From: Paenibacillus oleatilyticus
GTDB lineage: Bacteria; Bacillota; Bacilli; Paenibacillales; NBRC-103111
Reading direction: 5' to 3'
Assembly (NCBI RefSeq): GCF_018998565.1
Contig: NZ_JAHNZO010000019.1
Coordinates: 1-64,000 of the forward strand
Length of the DNA: 64,000 nucleotides
How positions within the stretch are numbered: position 1 is the stretch's first letter; each line of letters starts with the position of its first letter. The notes under the pieces are model-generated. The model worked only from the letters and a program-made list of their open reading frames with translations, did not search any database and was not told the DNA's origin. Positions 31,887 through 39,346 of the stretch are shown piece by piece. The translations under genes and the position numbers were made by a program.

Positions 31887-32939
31887 TTATTCCGTCTCAG
31901 CTTCCCACTTGGCAATTTCCTCTCTTACCCGCGGAGCAACCTCGGTTCCGAGCAGCTCGATGGCCCGCATGACCAGCTCATGCGGCATCGTGCTTAAGGG
32001 TACATACATCATAAAGCGTGTAATGCCTACATGCTTGCGCAGGTGGATGATCTTCTGGGCAACCGTTTCCGGATCGCCAACATACAATGCGCCTTCAAAG
32101 CGTCGGGCAGCATCAAAACTGGACCGGTCGTAATACGCCCACCCTCGCTCTTTGCCGAGTTTATTCATACCAGCCTGGGTAGACGGAAAAAATGTATCTG
32201 CCGCCAACTCTGTATCCTCTGCAATGAAGCCGATTGAGTGAGACCCTACCCGAAGCCGTGATACATCATGTCCAGCGTGGGCCGCCGCCTTCTTGTAAAG
32301 CTGTACAAGCGGTGCAAAATGCATCGGACTTCCACCAATGATCGCCAGGATCAATGGCAGGCCCAGAAGACCTGCACGTAAGGCGGACTCTTGGGTACCT
32401 CCGCTGCCAATCCATATGGGTAGAGAGTCCTGAACGGGACGCGGGTACACACCAAGATTATGAATCGCCGGCCGATGGCCTCCCCTCCATGTTACTTTCT
32501 CAGATTCCCGTAATTTCAGAAGCAGTTCGATATTTTCATTAAATAACTCCTCATAATCATGTAAGTCATAACCAAACAACGGAAAAGACTCAATAAAGGA
32601 ACCTCTGCCCGCTATGATCTCGGCACGTCCATCGGAGATGCCATCAAGCGTAGCAAAATCCTGAAACACACGTACAGGATCGGCTGATGAAAGGACCGTT
32701 ACAGCGCTAGTCAGCCGAATCCGTTTAGTTAGAGGTGCAGCAGCAGATAACACAACTGCGGGTGAAGAAGCAGCGTAATCTTCCCGATGATGCTCACCTA
32801 TGCCGAAAACATCAAGTCCCACCCGATCTGCAAGAACGATTTCTTCGACGACTTCGCGTATTCGCTGTGCGTGGCTGATCACTATACCAGTCTCAATATC
32901 AGGCTTTGTTTCTACGAACGAAGTAACACCTATTTCCAC
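31887..32939 (-). CDS. LLM-class flavin-dependent oxidoreductase
   Basis: A 350-residue TIM-barrel flavoprotein of the bacterial luciferase-like monooxygenase class. Typical features: VGLDVFGIGEHHREDY near residue 40, RIRLTSAVTVLSSADPVRVFQDFATLD near 75, GRAEIIAGRGSFIESFPLFGYDL near 105, and WIGSGGTQESALRAG near 175. Members use reduced FMN or F420 to oxidise diverse substrates, sometimes alkanesulfonates or aldehydes. AAAAGAGGTGAG precedes the ATG. It lies between two frameshifted genes and may be the only intact enzyme left in this cluster. Substrate unknown. Confidence 0.9.
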   Translation of the reverse strand: MEIGVTSFVETKPDIETGIVISHAQRIREVVEEIVLADRVGLDVFGIGEHHREDYAASSPAVVLSAAAPLTKRIRLTSAVTVLSSADPVRVFQDFATLDGISDGRAEIIAGRGSFIESFPLFGYDLHDYEELFNENIELLLKLRESEKVTWRGGHRPAIHNLGVYPRPVQDSLPIWIGSGGTQESALRAGLLGLPLILAIIGGSPMHFAPLVQLYKKAAAHAGHDVSRLRVGSHSIGFIAEDTELAADTFFPSTQAGMNKLGKERGWAYYDRSSFDAARRFEGALYVGDPETVAQKIIHLRKHVGITRFMMYVPLSTMPHELVMRAIELLGTEVAPRVREEIAKWEAETE

Positions 32940-33003
32940 GGTTCATCTCACCTCTTTTGATTTTCTCCTGCACTACGCCCAACAGAGATTCGGGCAACCC
33001 AAA

Positions 33004-33875
33004 TTATTTAGAAGAATGCTCTAGACAACGGATTAAAGCCGTCCAATCCATTTCACCATAACCTCGGGCCATCCCTACGGAAAAATGATTATGAATAAGT
33101 TGGCCCAGAGGCAGAGGAGCGTGGACGGACTGCGCTGCCTTTATAGCCAGTTCAACATCCTTCAGCCCAAGCTTCATTTTAAAACCGGCCGGTTCAAAGC
33201 GCTGTTCTGTCATGATCGCTCCATAGTTCCGATATACCGGAGATTGAAAAAGAGCATTCACGACATCCATAAAGCGGGCCGGCTCTACGCCGTACTTTTC
33301 CACCATCAGCTGCGCTTCCGACAAAGCTCCAGCATTGAAGCGATTAAAAAGTTTACGCCTATTTTTACAACATTCCCTTCTTCGCCATGATCCCCAATCT
33401 CGAATATTTCTTGACCCAATGCTGCTAAAACAGGCATTACTCGTTGCCTGGCTTGTTCGGGACCTGCCAAAAGGATGCGCAATTTAGCTGCTTTAGCGGC
33501 ATCCGGACGCCCCAGCACCGTGGCGGACACAAAGTATTGCTTTCTCTCTGCATGCGCGGTAGATAATTTCCGAGCCAGATCTACACTTATCGTACTTGCA
33601 GAGATATGAATCCCTTTTTCCGGCAATCCGTTCAGAATTCCATTCGGTCCCTCAACGACCTCCTCCAAAGCGGCATCATCAGAAAGCATGGTTATTACAA
33701 GATCGCTCTCTTTGGCTGCCTCCAACGGTGTTCCGGCATATCGTGCTCCCTGATGCATTAAGGGTTCCGCTTTTTCAGGGGTACGATTAAAGATGATTAA
33801 TTCATAACCGGCTTGCAGCAAATTTTGTGCCATTGGAAAACCCATATTTCCAAGCCCAATAAACGATACTTTCAT
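33004..33875 (-). pseudogene. 3-hydroxyisobutyrate dehydrogenase-like gene, frameshifted
   Basis: An NAD(P)-dependent beta-hydroxyacid dehydrogenase. The N-terminal part from ATG 33875 (site GGAGATGAG) has the Rossmann motif IGLGNMGFPMAQNLL, FNRTPEKA and the substrate loop around STISVDLARKL. The frame is lost after KIGVNFLIASMLE near 33320; the C-terminal domain goes on one frame over (SEAQLMVEKYGVEPARFMD ... FKMKLGLKDVELA) to 33004. The catalytic Lys in KIGVN is kept. A single-base change explains the break. Second frameshift in this cluster. Confidence 0.82.
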
Positions 33876-33940
33876 AAGTCTCATCTCCATTTAATATGAA
33901 TAAGATAATGGAACGATCGTTCCAATATGGTCAAAAAAAA

Positions 33941-34516
33941 TTATATTCCTTCAATTACTCTTTTTATCATGTCCTTTGCGCGTTGCTGATCCGGATCTAC
34001 CTTTGCCATGACATTTATACTTTGATGTAAATGTAACAATAAGTAAGACAGCGCTTTGACATCTGTATTTTTATCAATTTCGCCGGATTGCCGGCCTTTT
34101 TCCAAAAGCTCGTAAAAAGCCTGTTCCAAATTCGAAAAGCTGGTCTTTATCAATTCATTTAATTTTTCATCCGGCGACTCCAGTGTTGTAGCTGCATTCG
34201 TTACAAAACATCCACCAGGTAGGCTGGTATCGTACGCTGTCGCAATATGATGCTCAAAATATTGTCGAAGTCCTGCTCTAACGCTTGATGCCCGTTCAAG
34301 AATGACCCGTTTATTGAAGCTAACCTTTTTGTAATGTTCCAGTGCAGCAATGTACAATGCTTGCTTATCGGAAAAAGTATCGTAAAGACTGGATCGGCTA
34401 ATGCCCATAACTTGCAGCAAGTCCGGAATGCTTGTTGCCTCATAACCCTTTTTCCAAAACAACAGCATCGCTTGGTGTAACGCTTGATCCTCGTTAAACT
34501 CTTTTGTCCTAGCGAT
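33941..34516 (-). CDS. TetR family regulator with ATC in start position
   Basis: A 191-residue TetR-type repressor: HTH NEDQALHQAMLLFWKKGYEAT, SIPDLLQVMGISRSSLYDTF, then KQALYIAALEHY, a pattern of the YezE/AcrR-like group that controls oxidoreductase genes. Homologues start M-A-R-T-K-E-F. Here the codon before ART is ATC (34514-34516), placed 7 bases after GGGAGG where an ATG is expected. ATC is a rare start (known for infC), so the gene may be poorly translated or silent. A GTG three codons upstream overlaps the ribosome site. It adjoins the two broken enzyme genes it probably controlled. Confidence 0.75.
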   Translation of the reverse strand: MARTKEFNEDQALHQAMLLFWKKGYEATSIPDLLQVMGISRSSLYDTFSDKQALYIAALEHYKKVSFNKRVILERASSVRAGLRQYFEHHIATAYDTSLPGGCFVTNAATTLESPDEKLNELIKTSFSNLEQAFYELLEKGRQSGEIDKNTDVKALSYLLLHLHQSINVMAKVDPDQQRAKDMIKRVIEGI

Positions 34517-34826
34517 GAGTAACACCTCCCGTAATTGAAATATAACATATCTGAACCGATCAGTCCAGAAAGGGTGAAAAGAAGACTTACTTTTTCGTAA
34601 CAATTCTCTCTGAACTACAAATTTGCGGGCTGGCTGAAAGCGAGGAGCTAGCTGTGGAAGGTCTCGAAGCAGGCGACGACATAACAAGGATAAATATCCA
34701 AAAAAATGCTAATAAATAACTTTATATATAACATTTGGTTATATTTGTTTGGACAACCCATGTAATATTTTGTAGTATTTTATTTGTTTCGACATGAAAC
34801 ATATGAGAAAAAAGGAGAGATTTGTT

Positions 34827-35819
34827 TTGAAAAGAAGAATTTCTTTATTATTATCCATCATTATGCTAATTATGCTTTTTTCATCCGTGCCTGCCTTTGC
34901 ATATCAAAATGGACTTTTGCATGGAAAACAGTTGTCTAAAAGTATGAGAGTTGATGAAGGTCCAGTTTTCAACCGTGGAGAATGGACAGATGGCAATGAA
35001 TCTACTTACGTAGATCTGAATAAAGATGTTTACGCATGGTACAAATTCGATACTGTTAAGACAATAAGTTCTACTAAATTTCTTGTAAATTCTAACATGG
35101 ATATTATTTTTTATGATGAATCAAAAAATGTTATTTTTAGGTATAAGTATGTTCCCTCTGGCCCTAAGAGTGTCCAACAAATTAATTTTCCTACTTCGAT
35201 TGCAAATGTAAAATTTGTTGCAATATTTGCACCCTATGACGTTTTAGTTTATGAATTTGATGTTTTTGAGAACCGCCAGGGTGATGTTCCTGGGGCCCCC
35301 ACAAATCTAACTGCTACAGGGGGAGATGCACAGGTCACTCTTAATTGGAATTCAGTTACTGGTGTTAAAGGATATAATATAAAAAGAGCAACTACCCCAG
35401 GTGGACCGTATACTACTGTTGCTAATGATGTGTATGGTACAACCTATACAGATACTACAGTTACCAATGGAACTACTTATTATTACGTTGTTACGGCAGT
35501 CACTGCTGATGGAGAGAGCGCAAACTCTAACGAAGCTTCCGCAACGCCGAAAGGACAAGTAACGCCTCCTACCAGTGGTAGAGCAATTTTAGTTGTTACG
35601 TTGGATACCGGCCTTGAAAAAGAGTTTGATCTCTCTATGACTGAAGTAAATGCATTCATCACCTGGTATGAAGGAAAAGCTGCTGGAACCGGCCCAGCTT
35701 CCTATGCGATTGATAAACACGACAACAATAAGGGGCCTTTCAAAAGCAGAAAAGATTATGTGATCTTCGATAAGATTCTCACCTATGAAGTGAATGAGTA
35801 TACTCCTGTTTCTAAATAG
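34827..35819 (+). CDS. secreted FN3-domain surface protein, paralogue
   Basis: A 330-residue secreted protein: signal peptide (about 1-25, cut near VPAFA), an unknown beta-rich domain (about 30-155), one FN3 domain (about 160-245, NWNSVTGVKGYNIKRATT ... YYYVVTAV) and the same C-terminal 75-residue domain as the protein at 21272 (LDTGLEKEFDLSMTEVNAF, DKHDNNKGPFKSRKDYVIF). FN3 and tail are nearly identical between the two; the N-terminal domains are unrelated. Start TTG 34827 follows AAAAAGGAGAG, the same arrangement as the paralogue. The first two thirds are much richer in A+T than flanking genes, which points to domain exchange or transfer. Confidence 0.82.
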   Translation: MKRRISLLLSIIMLIMLFSSVPAFAYQNGLLHGKQLSKSMRVDEGPVFNRGEWTDGNESTYVDLNKDVYAWYKFDTVKTISSTKFLVNSNMDIIFYDESKNVIFRYKYVPSGPKSVQQINFPTSIANVKFVAIFAPYDVLVYEFDVFENRQGDVPGAPTNLTATGGDAQVTLNWNSVTGVKGYNIKRATTPGGPYTTVANDVYGTTYTDTTVTNGTTYYYVVTAVTADGESANSNEASATPKGQVTPPTSGRAILVVTLDTGLEKEFDLSMTEVNAFITWYEGKAAGTGPASYAIDKHDNNKGPFKSRKDYVIFDKILTYEVNEYTPVSK

Positions 35820-35826
35820 TAAAATG

Positions 35827-35863
35827 AATCCCCACCAGCCGAAGCTAGTGGGGATTTTCTTTT
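35827..35863 (+). terminator. Rho-independent terminator
   Basis: AATCCCCAC / GTGGGGATT with loop, then TTCTTTT, directly after the FN3 paralogue. Confidence 0.88.
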
Positions 35864-35872
35864 GCTGGTGAA

Positions 35873-35977
35873 TTATCGCAGTATCCTTGTAACTAAGTCA
35901 ATCGTACATAAGGAAATTAGACCTAAATACCCGCAAATTAAAACGTACGCAAAGAACCGAAGAAATTGTAAAAGCAT
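35873..35977 (-). CDS. possible small membrane protein (34 aa)
   Basis: On the minus strand ATG 35977, 9 bases after GGGAG, starts a 34-residue peptide with a single hydrophobic helix (FAYVLICGYLGLISLC). It faces the FN3 gene's terminator. No family known. Tentative. Confidence 0.3.
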   Translation of the reverse strand: MLLQFLRFFAYVLICGYLGLISLCTIDLVTRILR

Positions 35978-36155
35978 TGCTTCAAACTCCCATAACCTAT
36001 ATTTTAGGTAAACTTTACGTTTTCTAGTTGAAACATTTATGTTAATGACTAAAATTTTACGATAGAAACTTAAAAGTTTCAATTAAGAAACGTTTAGAAT
36101 CATTATCTATTTTGTGGGAATTGTCTACACTAACCTACAGGGGGTGTGGACTACT

Positions 36156-36503
36156 GTGAATGTTCTTCAGAAGACAGGTGCCCGAATACGCACTTTGCGA
36201 AAATTAATGGGAATTTCGCAAGAAGCTTTGGCAGAGAAAGCCGACTTGCACTATGTATATATCGGGAGTATGGAACGTGGGGAGAGGAACATCACTCTTC
36301 AGAACCTTGAAAAGATTGCTAAGGCTTTAAATGTGGAATTATATGAGCTTTTTAAATTCGAGGATTTAGACATAACTGACGATGTTACTACTGCTGCAAT
36401 ATTGGCGGCATTAAGAGATAAAAGCGAAGAAGAAAAACGGTGGATATTCCAAATAATAAATTTAATACTTAATGGAAATAAACTAAATGCCCCGCCAGAC
36501 TGA
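36156..36503 (+). CDS. XRE family transcriptional regulator
   Basis: A 115-residue regulator with an N-terminal HTH_3/XRE domain (ARIRTLRKLMGISQEALAEK, LHYVYIGSMERGERNIT, LENLEKIAKAL-type third helix) at residues 7-62 and an acidic helical C-terminus (ALRDKSEEEKRWIFQIINL) likely for dimerisation, SinR-like. GTG 36156 after GGGGGTG is preferred over ATG 36114 because of the site and the domain length. It follows the AT-rich surface-protein gene, which it might control; an imperfect repeat region lies at 36080-36130. Confidence 0.82.
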   Translation: MNVLQKTGARIRTLRKLMGISQEALAEKADLHYVYIGSMERGERNITLQNLEKIAKALNVELYELFKFEDLDITDDVTTAAILAALRDKSEEEKRWIFQIINLILNGNKLNAPPD

Positions 36504-36600
36504 GCCAGAGCGCTTTTCTTTTGTAAATAGCTTTGTATCGAGGACATCTCAGAATTAACTGCCATTTAAAAGAATAATAGTTACTATACACCCCATATCC

Positions 36601-36632
36601 AGCCTATAGACGAGGAATCTCGCCTATGGGCT
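36601..36632 (+). terminator. Rho-independent terminator
   Basis: AGCCTATAGACGAG / CTCGCCTATGGGCT with mismatches, followed by CTTCTTATT; about 100 bp after the XRE gene. Confidence 0.55.
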
Positions 36633-36726
36633 CTTCTTATTCAACACACGAATATGTAAAATTCCCGGTTCCCATAAGCAGGCTTTTTTAGTATGGTATT
36701 ATGGTAAATAACAGGGAGGTCTGGCG

Positions 36727-37098
36727 ATGAGAAAAGCCTTCGCTTTACTCTTTTCACTGCTGCTTTTGCAGGGATGTGCCCGTGAAGATCAAAAGAACCT
36801 TGTGCTCTCCGGCGAGAGTGAGCATTGGACGGGGAAGTTTGAAGTTTATCGGATCGGCGACAAAGCGGAGGAAAGATTCACGCTTCAATATAAACCGAAT
36901 GAGCGGCTTACGGTGCCGATTGACTTCTCCTATTCCTATTCCGGGGGAAGCTCCTCGACAAAAGGCTATAACATAAAAAATAATAAAATCGTGGCCCGTT
37001 CCGTCTCCTCGATTGCTCCTCTTCAAAAGAGCGAGGAAATCCCCATACATGTCGAATGGGATGGAAAAAAGGAGGACGTGCTCCTTAAGTCGAAATAA
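36727..37098 (+). CDS. small lipoprotein, unknown
   Basis: A 123-residue lipoprotein: MRK, hydrophobic core and lipobox LLQGC (Cys17). The mature domain is about 105 residues with alternating beta strands (WTGKFEVYRI, ERFTLQYKP, LTVPIDFSYSYSGG) and no named motif. GGGAGG precedes the ATG and TATTAT-type -10 bases lie at about 36695-36700. It is 45 bp before a WYL regulator gene but no link is evident. It resembles small Bacillales lipoproteins of unknown role. Confidence 0.75.
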   Translation: MRKAFALLFSLLLLQGCAREDQKNLVLSGESEHWTGKFEVYRIGDKAEERFTLQYKPNERLTVPIDFSYSYSGGSSSTKGYNIKNNKIVARSVSSIAPLQKSEEIPIHVEWDGKKEDVLLKSK

Positions 37099-37143
37099 TG
37101 CTGCTATGAGGGAGAGTCCGAGTAAAGAAAGGCTGGGACGGTC

Positions 37144-38085
37144 TTGCGTTTGGAACGGATACTTGCTGTTTTGATGCTGGTGGTCAACAGGAGAAGAATA
37201 TCGGCCGCGGAGCTCGCGGACAAAATGGAAGTTTCGGTCCGTACCGTCTACCGGGATATCGAGACGTTGTGCCAAGCCGGTTTCCCGATCGTCGCCTATC
37301 AAGGGGCCGGGGGCGGTTTTGCCGTCATGGAGGGCTATCGGCTGGAGCGGAACGCGCTGACGTTCGAGGAAATCGCCTCGGTTATTTCGGCGCTGAAAGG
37401 GATGACGAAGACGCTCGACGATGCGCGTCTTGGAACGACGCTGGAGAAATATACGAGTCTGCTCACCGACAAGGAAAAAGAAACCGCCCGCTTCTGGCAG
37501 GAGCGGCTCGTCATCGATATGAATCCGTGGGGGGCGGACGGCGCGATGAAGCGGAAGGTCGCCCTGATTCGGGAGGCGCTGCAGAAGGAGGTGACCCTCC
37601 GCTTCGCCTATACTTCGAACAATAGGATGACGACCGATCGTGAGGTCGAGCCGATGACGCTTTTGCTCAAGGGCGCAGCTTGGTACTTGTATGCGTATTG
37701 CCCGCTTCGCGGCGATTTTCGCATGTTCCGGTTGTCGCGCATGACTCAAATGGTGGTGACGGATCACCCGTTCGAGCGCAGAGAGCAGGCGAGCCTGGAA
37801 GAAAAGGACTTGGAGCAGATGTGGAATAGCGGCTCCCGGACGGTGACGATGGTACTGCGCTTCGCGCCTGAGGCGAGAGCCCGGGCGGAAGAGTTTTTCG
37901 GCATGGAGGAAGGGCAATCGGGAGAGGACGGTTACTTGACGGTTGTGCAGACGTATCCCGAGGACGAGTGGGTGTATGGTTTTCTGCTCAGCTTCGGGGA
38001 CCAGGTTGAAATCCTCGAACCCGAGCGGCTGTGTGTGCTCATCCGGGACCGCGCGGAGCGCATCTGCAAGATGTACGGGAAATGA
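37144..38085 (+). CDS. YafY-type HTH-WYL transcriptional regulator
   Basis: A 313-residue regulator with an N-terminal winged helix (RILAVLMLVVNRRRISAAEL, KMEVSVRTVYRDIETLCQAG) and a WYL ligand-sensing domain (residues about 140-220: LRFAYTSNNRMTTDREVEP, GAAWYLYAYCPLRGDFRMFR) plus the C-terminal WCX part. Start is TTG 37144; upstream frames are closed. WYL proteins sense nucleic acids or small ligands and often regulate a neighbour. A 16-bp palindrome lies directly after this gene and before a zinc-ribbon gene, a pairing common in Firmicutes, so that gene is the probable target. Confidence 0.9.
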   Translation: MRLERILAVLMLVVNRRRISAAELADKMEVSVRTVYRDIETLCQAGFPIVAYQGAGGGFAVMEGYRLERNALTFEEIASVISALKGMTKTLDDARLGTTLEKYTSLLTDKEKETARFWQERLVIDMNPWGADGAMKRKVALIREALQKEVTLRFAYTSNNRMTTDREVEPMTLLLKGAAWYLYAYCPLRGDFRMFRLSRMTQMVVTDHPFERREQASLEEKDLEQMWNSGSRTVTMVLRFAPEARARAEEFFGMEEGQSGEDGYLTVVQTYPEDEWVYGFLLSFGDQVEILEPERLCVLIRDRAERICKMYGK

Positions 38086-38095
38086 AAAAATAACA

Positions 38096-38111
38096 TGACA
38101 AACTGTTGTCA
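38096..38111 (+). promoter_or_regulatory. candidate operator of the zinc-ribbon gene
   Basis: TGACAA-ACTG-TTGTCA is a perfect inverted repeat 52 bp before the next start codon, with a TATGCT -10-like box at 38124. Proposed binding site of the adjacent WYL regulator. Confidence 0.6.
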
Positions 38112-38162
38112 GAGTTAGGGGTGTATGCTGTAGCTATTCCCAATCAAATGGAGGTTGTCAAA

Positions 38163-38420
38163 ATGGACAAACAGTTTTGTCAAAGCTGCAGCATGCCCCT
38201 GAACGCTGCTGAGGATTTCGGCACGAATGCCGACGGAAGCCGCAATGAAGAGTACTGCACCTACTGCTATCAAGGAGGGGCCTTCACCTCCCCGGACGCT
38301 ACCGTGCAATCGATGATCGAGGAATGCGTTCCGCATGTGGTCGAAGGTCAAGGTATATCGGAGCAGGAAGCCCGCGAAATGCTGAATCAATTCATCCCTT
38401 CGCTCAAACGATGGGCGTAA
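38163..38420 (+). CDS. putative zinc-ribbon protein
   Basis: An 85-residue protein with a CxxC near the N-terminus (FCQSCSMPL) and a second CxxC (EYCTYCYQGG), the zinc ribbon of the family annotated as 'putative zinc ribbon domain' (Zn_ribbon_2 type). A helical tail (SIEECVPHV, SEQEAREMLNQFIPSLKRW-like) follows. GGAGGT lies 7 bases before ATG 38163; an upstream in-frame start lacks a site. These genes are often paired with YafY regulators, as here. Function unknown; possibly a small stress or effector protein. Confidence 0.85.
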   Translation: MDKQFCQSCSMPLNAAEDFGTNADGSRNEEYCTYCYQGGAFTSPDATVQSMIEECVPHVVEGQGISEQEAREMLNQFIPSLKRWA

Positions 38421-38470
38421 CAGACTGACGTTCCGGTACCAAAGCCTTTCTTCATCAGGTCGCAAAAGGA

Positions 38471-38523
38471 GCCGCCGTCGTGCTCTGCGTTATTCGCAGG
38501 CGCGTCTGCGGCTTTATCTTTTT
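38471..38523 (+). terminator. Rho-independent terminator
   Basis: A branched GC-rich stem (GCCGC ... CTGCG / CGCAG ... GCGGC) followed by TTTATCTTTTT, about 50 bp after the zinc-ribbon gene. Confidence 0.65.
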
Positions 38524-38618
38524 GCCGGCCGGGCCATTCTTCTTGATCGAACTGTCAATGAAATGATGGAAAATGGCATATATAGGATATAGAATGGATT
38601 TAGATTTGGAGGGGTACG

Positions 38619-39308
38619 ATGGGGATTGCGTTGGTGCAGGTTGTTCTTTTTGCATGGGGCCTATGGATGGCCAGGCGGAGAGCGGCAAGCGGAGAGGACG
38701 GTCTTATCCTCCCGCTGTGGGCACGAGTGCTGCTCAGCCTCTCGCTGGTTGCGGCAGCGCTGGTGATTTGGCGATCCGATCCTGCTTCGCCTTATGGCGA
38801 ATGGGTGTTTTGGGGAATGCTGATGTCATTCCTCGGCGATCTGTCCATGGCCGGCGTCATTCCTTGGCCACAACGGCTAATTGGCGGCATGCTGACCTTC
38901 GCGGTCGCGCAGAGCTTCTATATGACGGCCTTTATTCAAATGATGTCCGCTAGCGGAGGGGCTGCGGGAGGCCGTGGATTATGGATCGGTGTGGCCGGCT
39001 ACGGCCTGCTGCTTGTTGTCGGATGGCTGTTCTTCATTCGAAATCCCCGCAAGCAAGCCATCCTTAATTATGGAGCGCTTGGATACGGATTATGGGTCGG
39101 CGGAATGGCCTGCTTTGCTCTTGATCTGGCCATGATGCTAGGGGGAGTCTGGTGGCTGACGGCTGTCGGCGGGCTGATCTTTGTCCTGTCCGATCTGCTG
39201 ATCGGCGTGACGGATGTCGGGGGATACCGAATAAAACATAAAGAAATATGGATCTGGTTCACGTATGTCGCCGGACAGATGGCGATTATTTACGCCGCGG
39301 CAGGATGA
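38619..39308 (+). CDS. YhhN-family membrane protein (lysoplasmalogenase-like)
   Basis: A 229-residue protein with about eight TM segments and the YhhN/TMEM86 family pattern: FLGDLSMAG near residue 72, GGMLTFAVAQSFYMTAF near 90, LNYGALGYGLWVGGMACFALDL near 150 and GGLIFVLSDLLIGV near 187. The Asp residues in GDL and SD are the expected catalytic positions. TMEM86B hydrolyses the vinyl-ether bond of lysoplasmalogen to release a fatty aldehyde. GGAGGGG precedes the ATG. The next genes encode an aldehyde dehydrogenase and a fatty-acid-hydroxylase-like enzyme, which fits a lipid-aldehyde pathway. Confidence 0.85.
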   Translation: MGIALVQVVLFAWGLWMARRRAASGEDGLILPLWARVLLSLSLVAAALVIWRSDPASPYGEWVFWGMLMSFLGDLSMAGVIPWPQRLIGGMLTFAVAQSFYMTAFIQMMSASGGAAGGRGLWIGVAGYGLLLVVGWLFFIRNPRKQAILNYGALGYGLWVGGMACFALDLAMMLGGVWWLTAVGGLIFVLSDLLIGVTDVGGYRIKHKEIWIWFTYVAGQMAIIYAAAG

Positions 39309-39346
39309 TGTTCGGTGAATAAAATATTTTGTAGCGAAATGGAGCG

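Noticed and set aside
36754..37917. A 387-codon minus-strand frame across the lipoprotein and WYL genes
   Set aside because: Spans two genes and their spacer, with Arg/His-rich composition typical of antisense frames; no start site.
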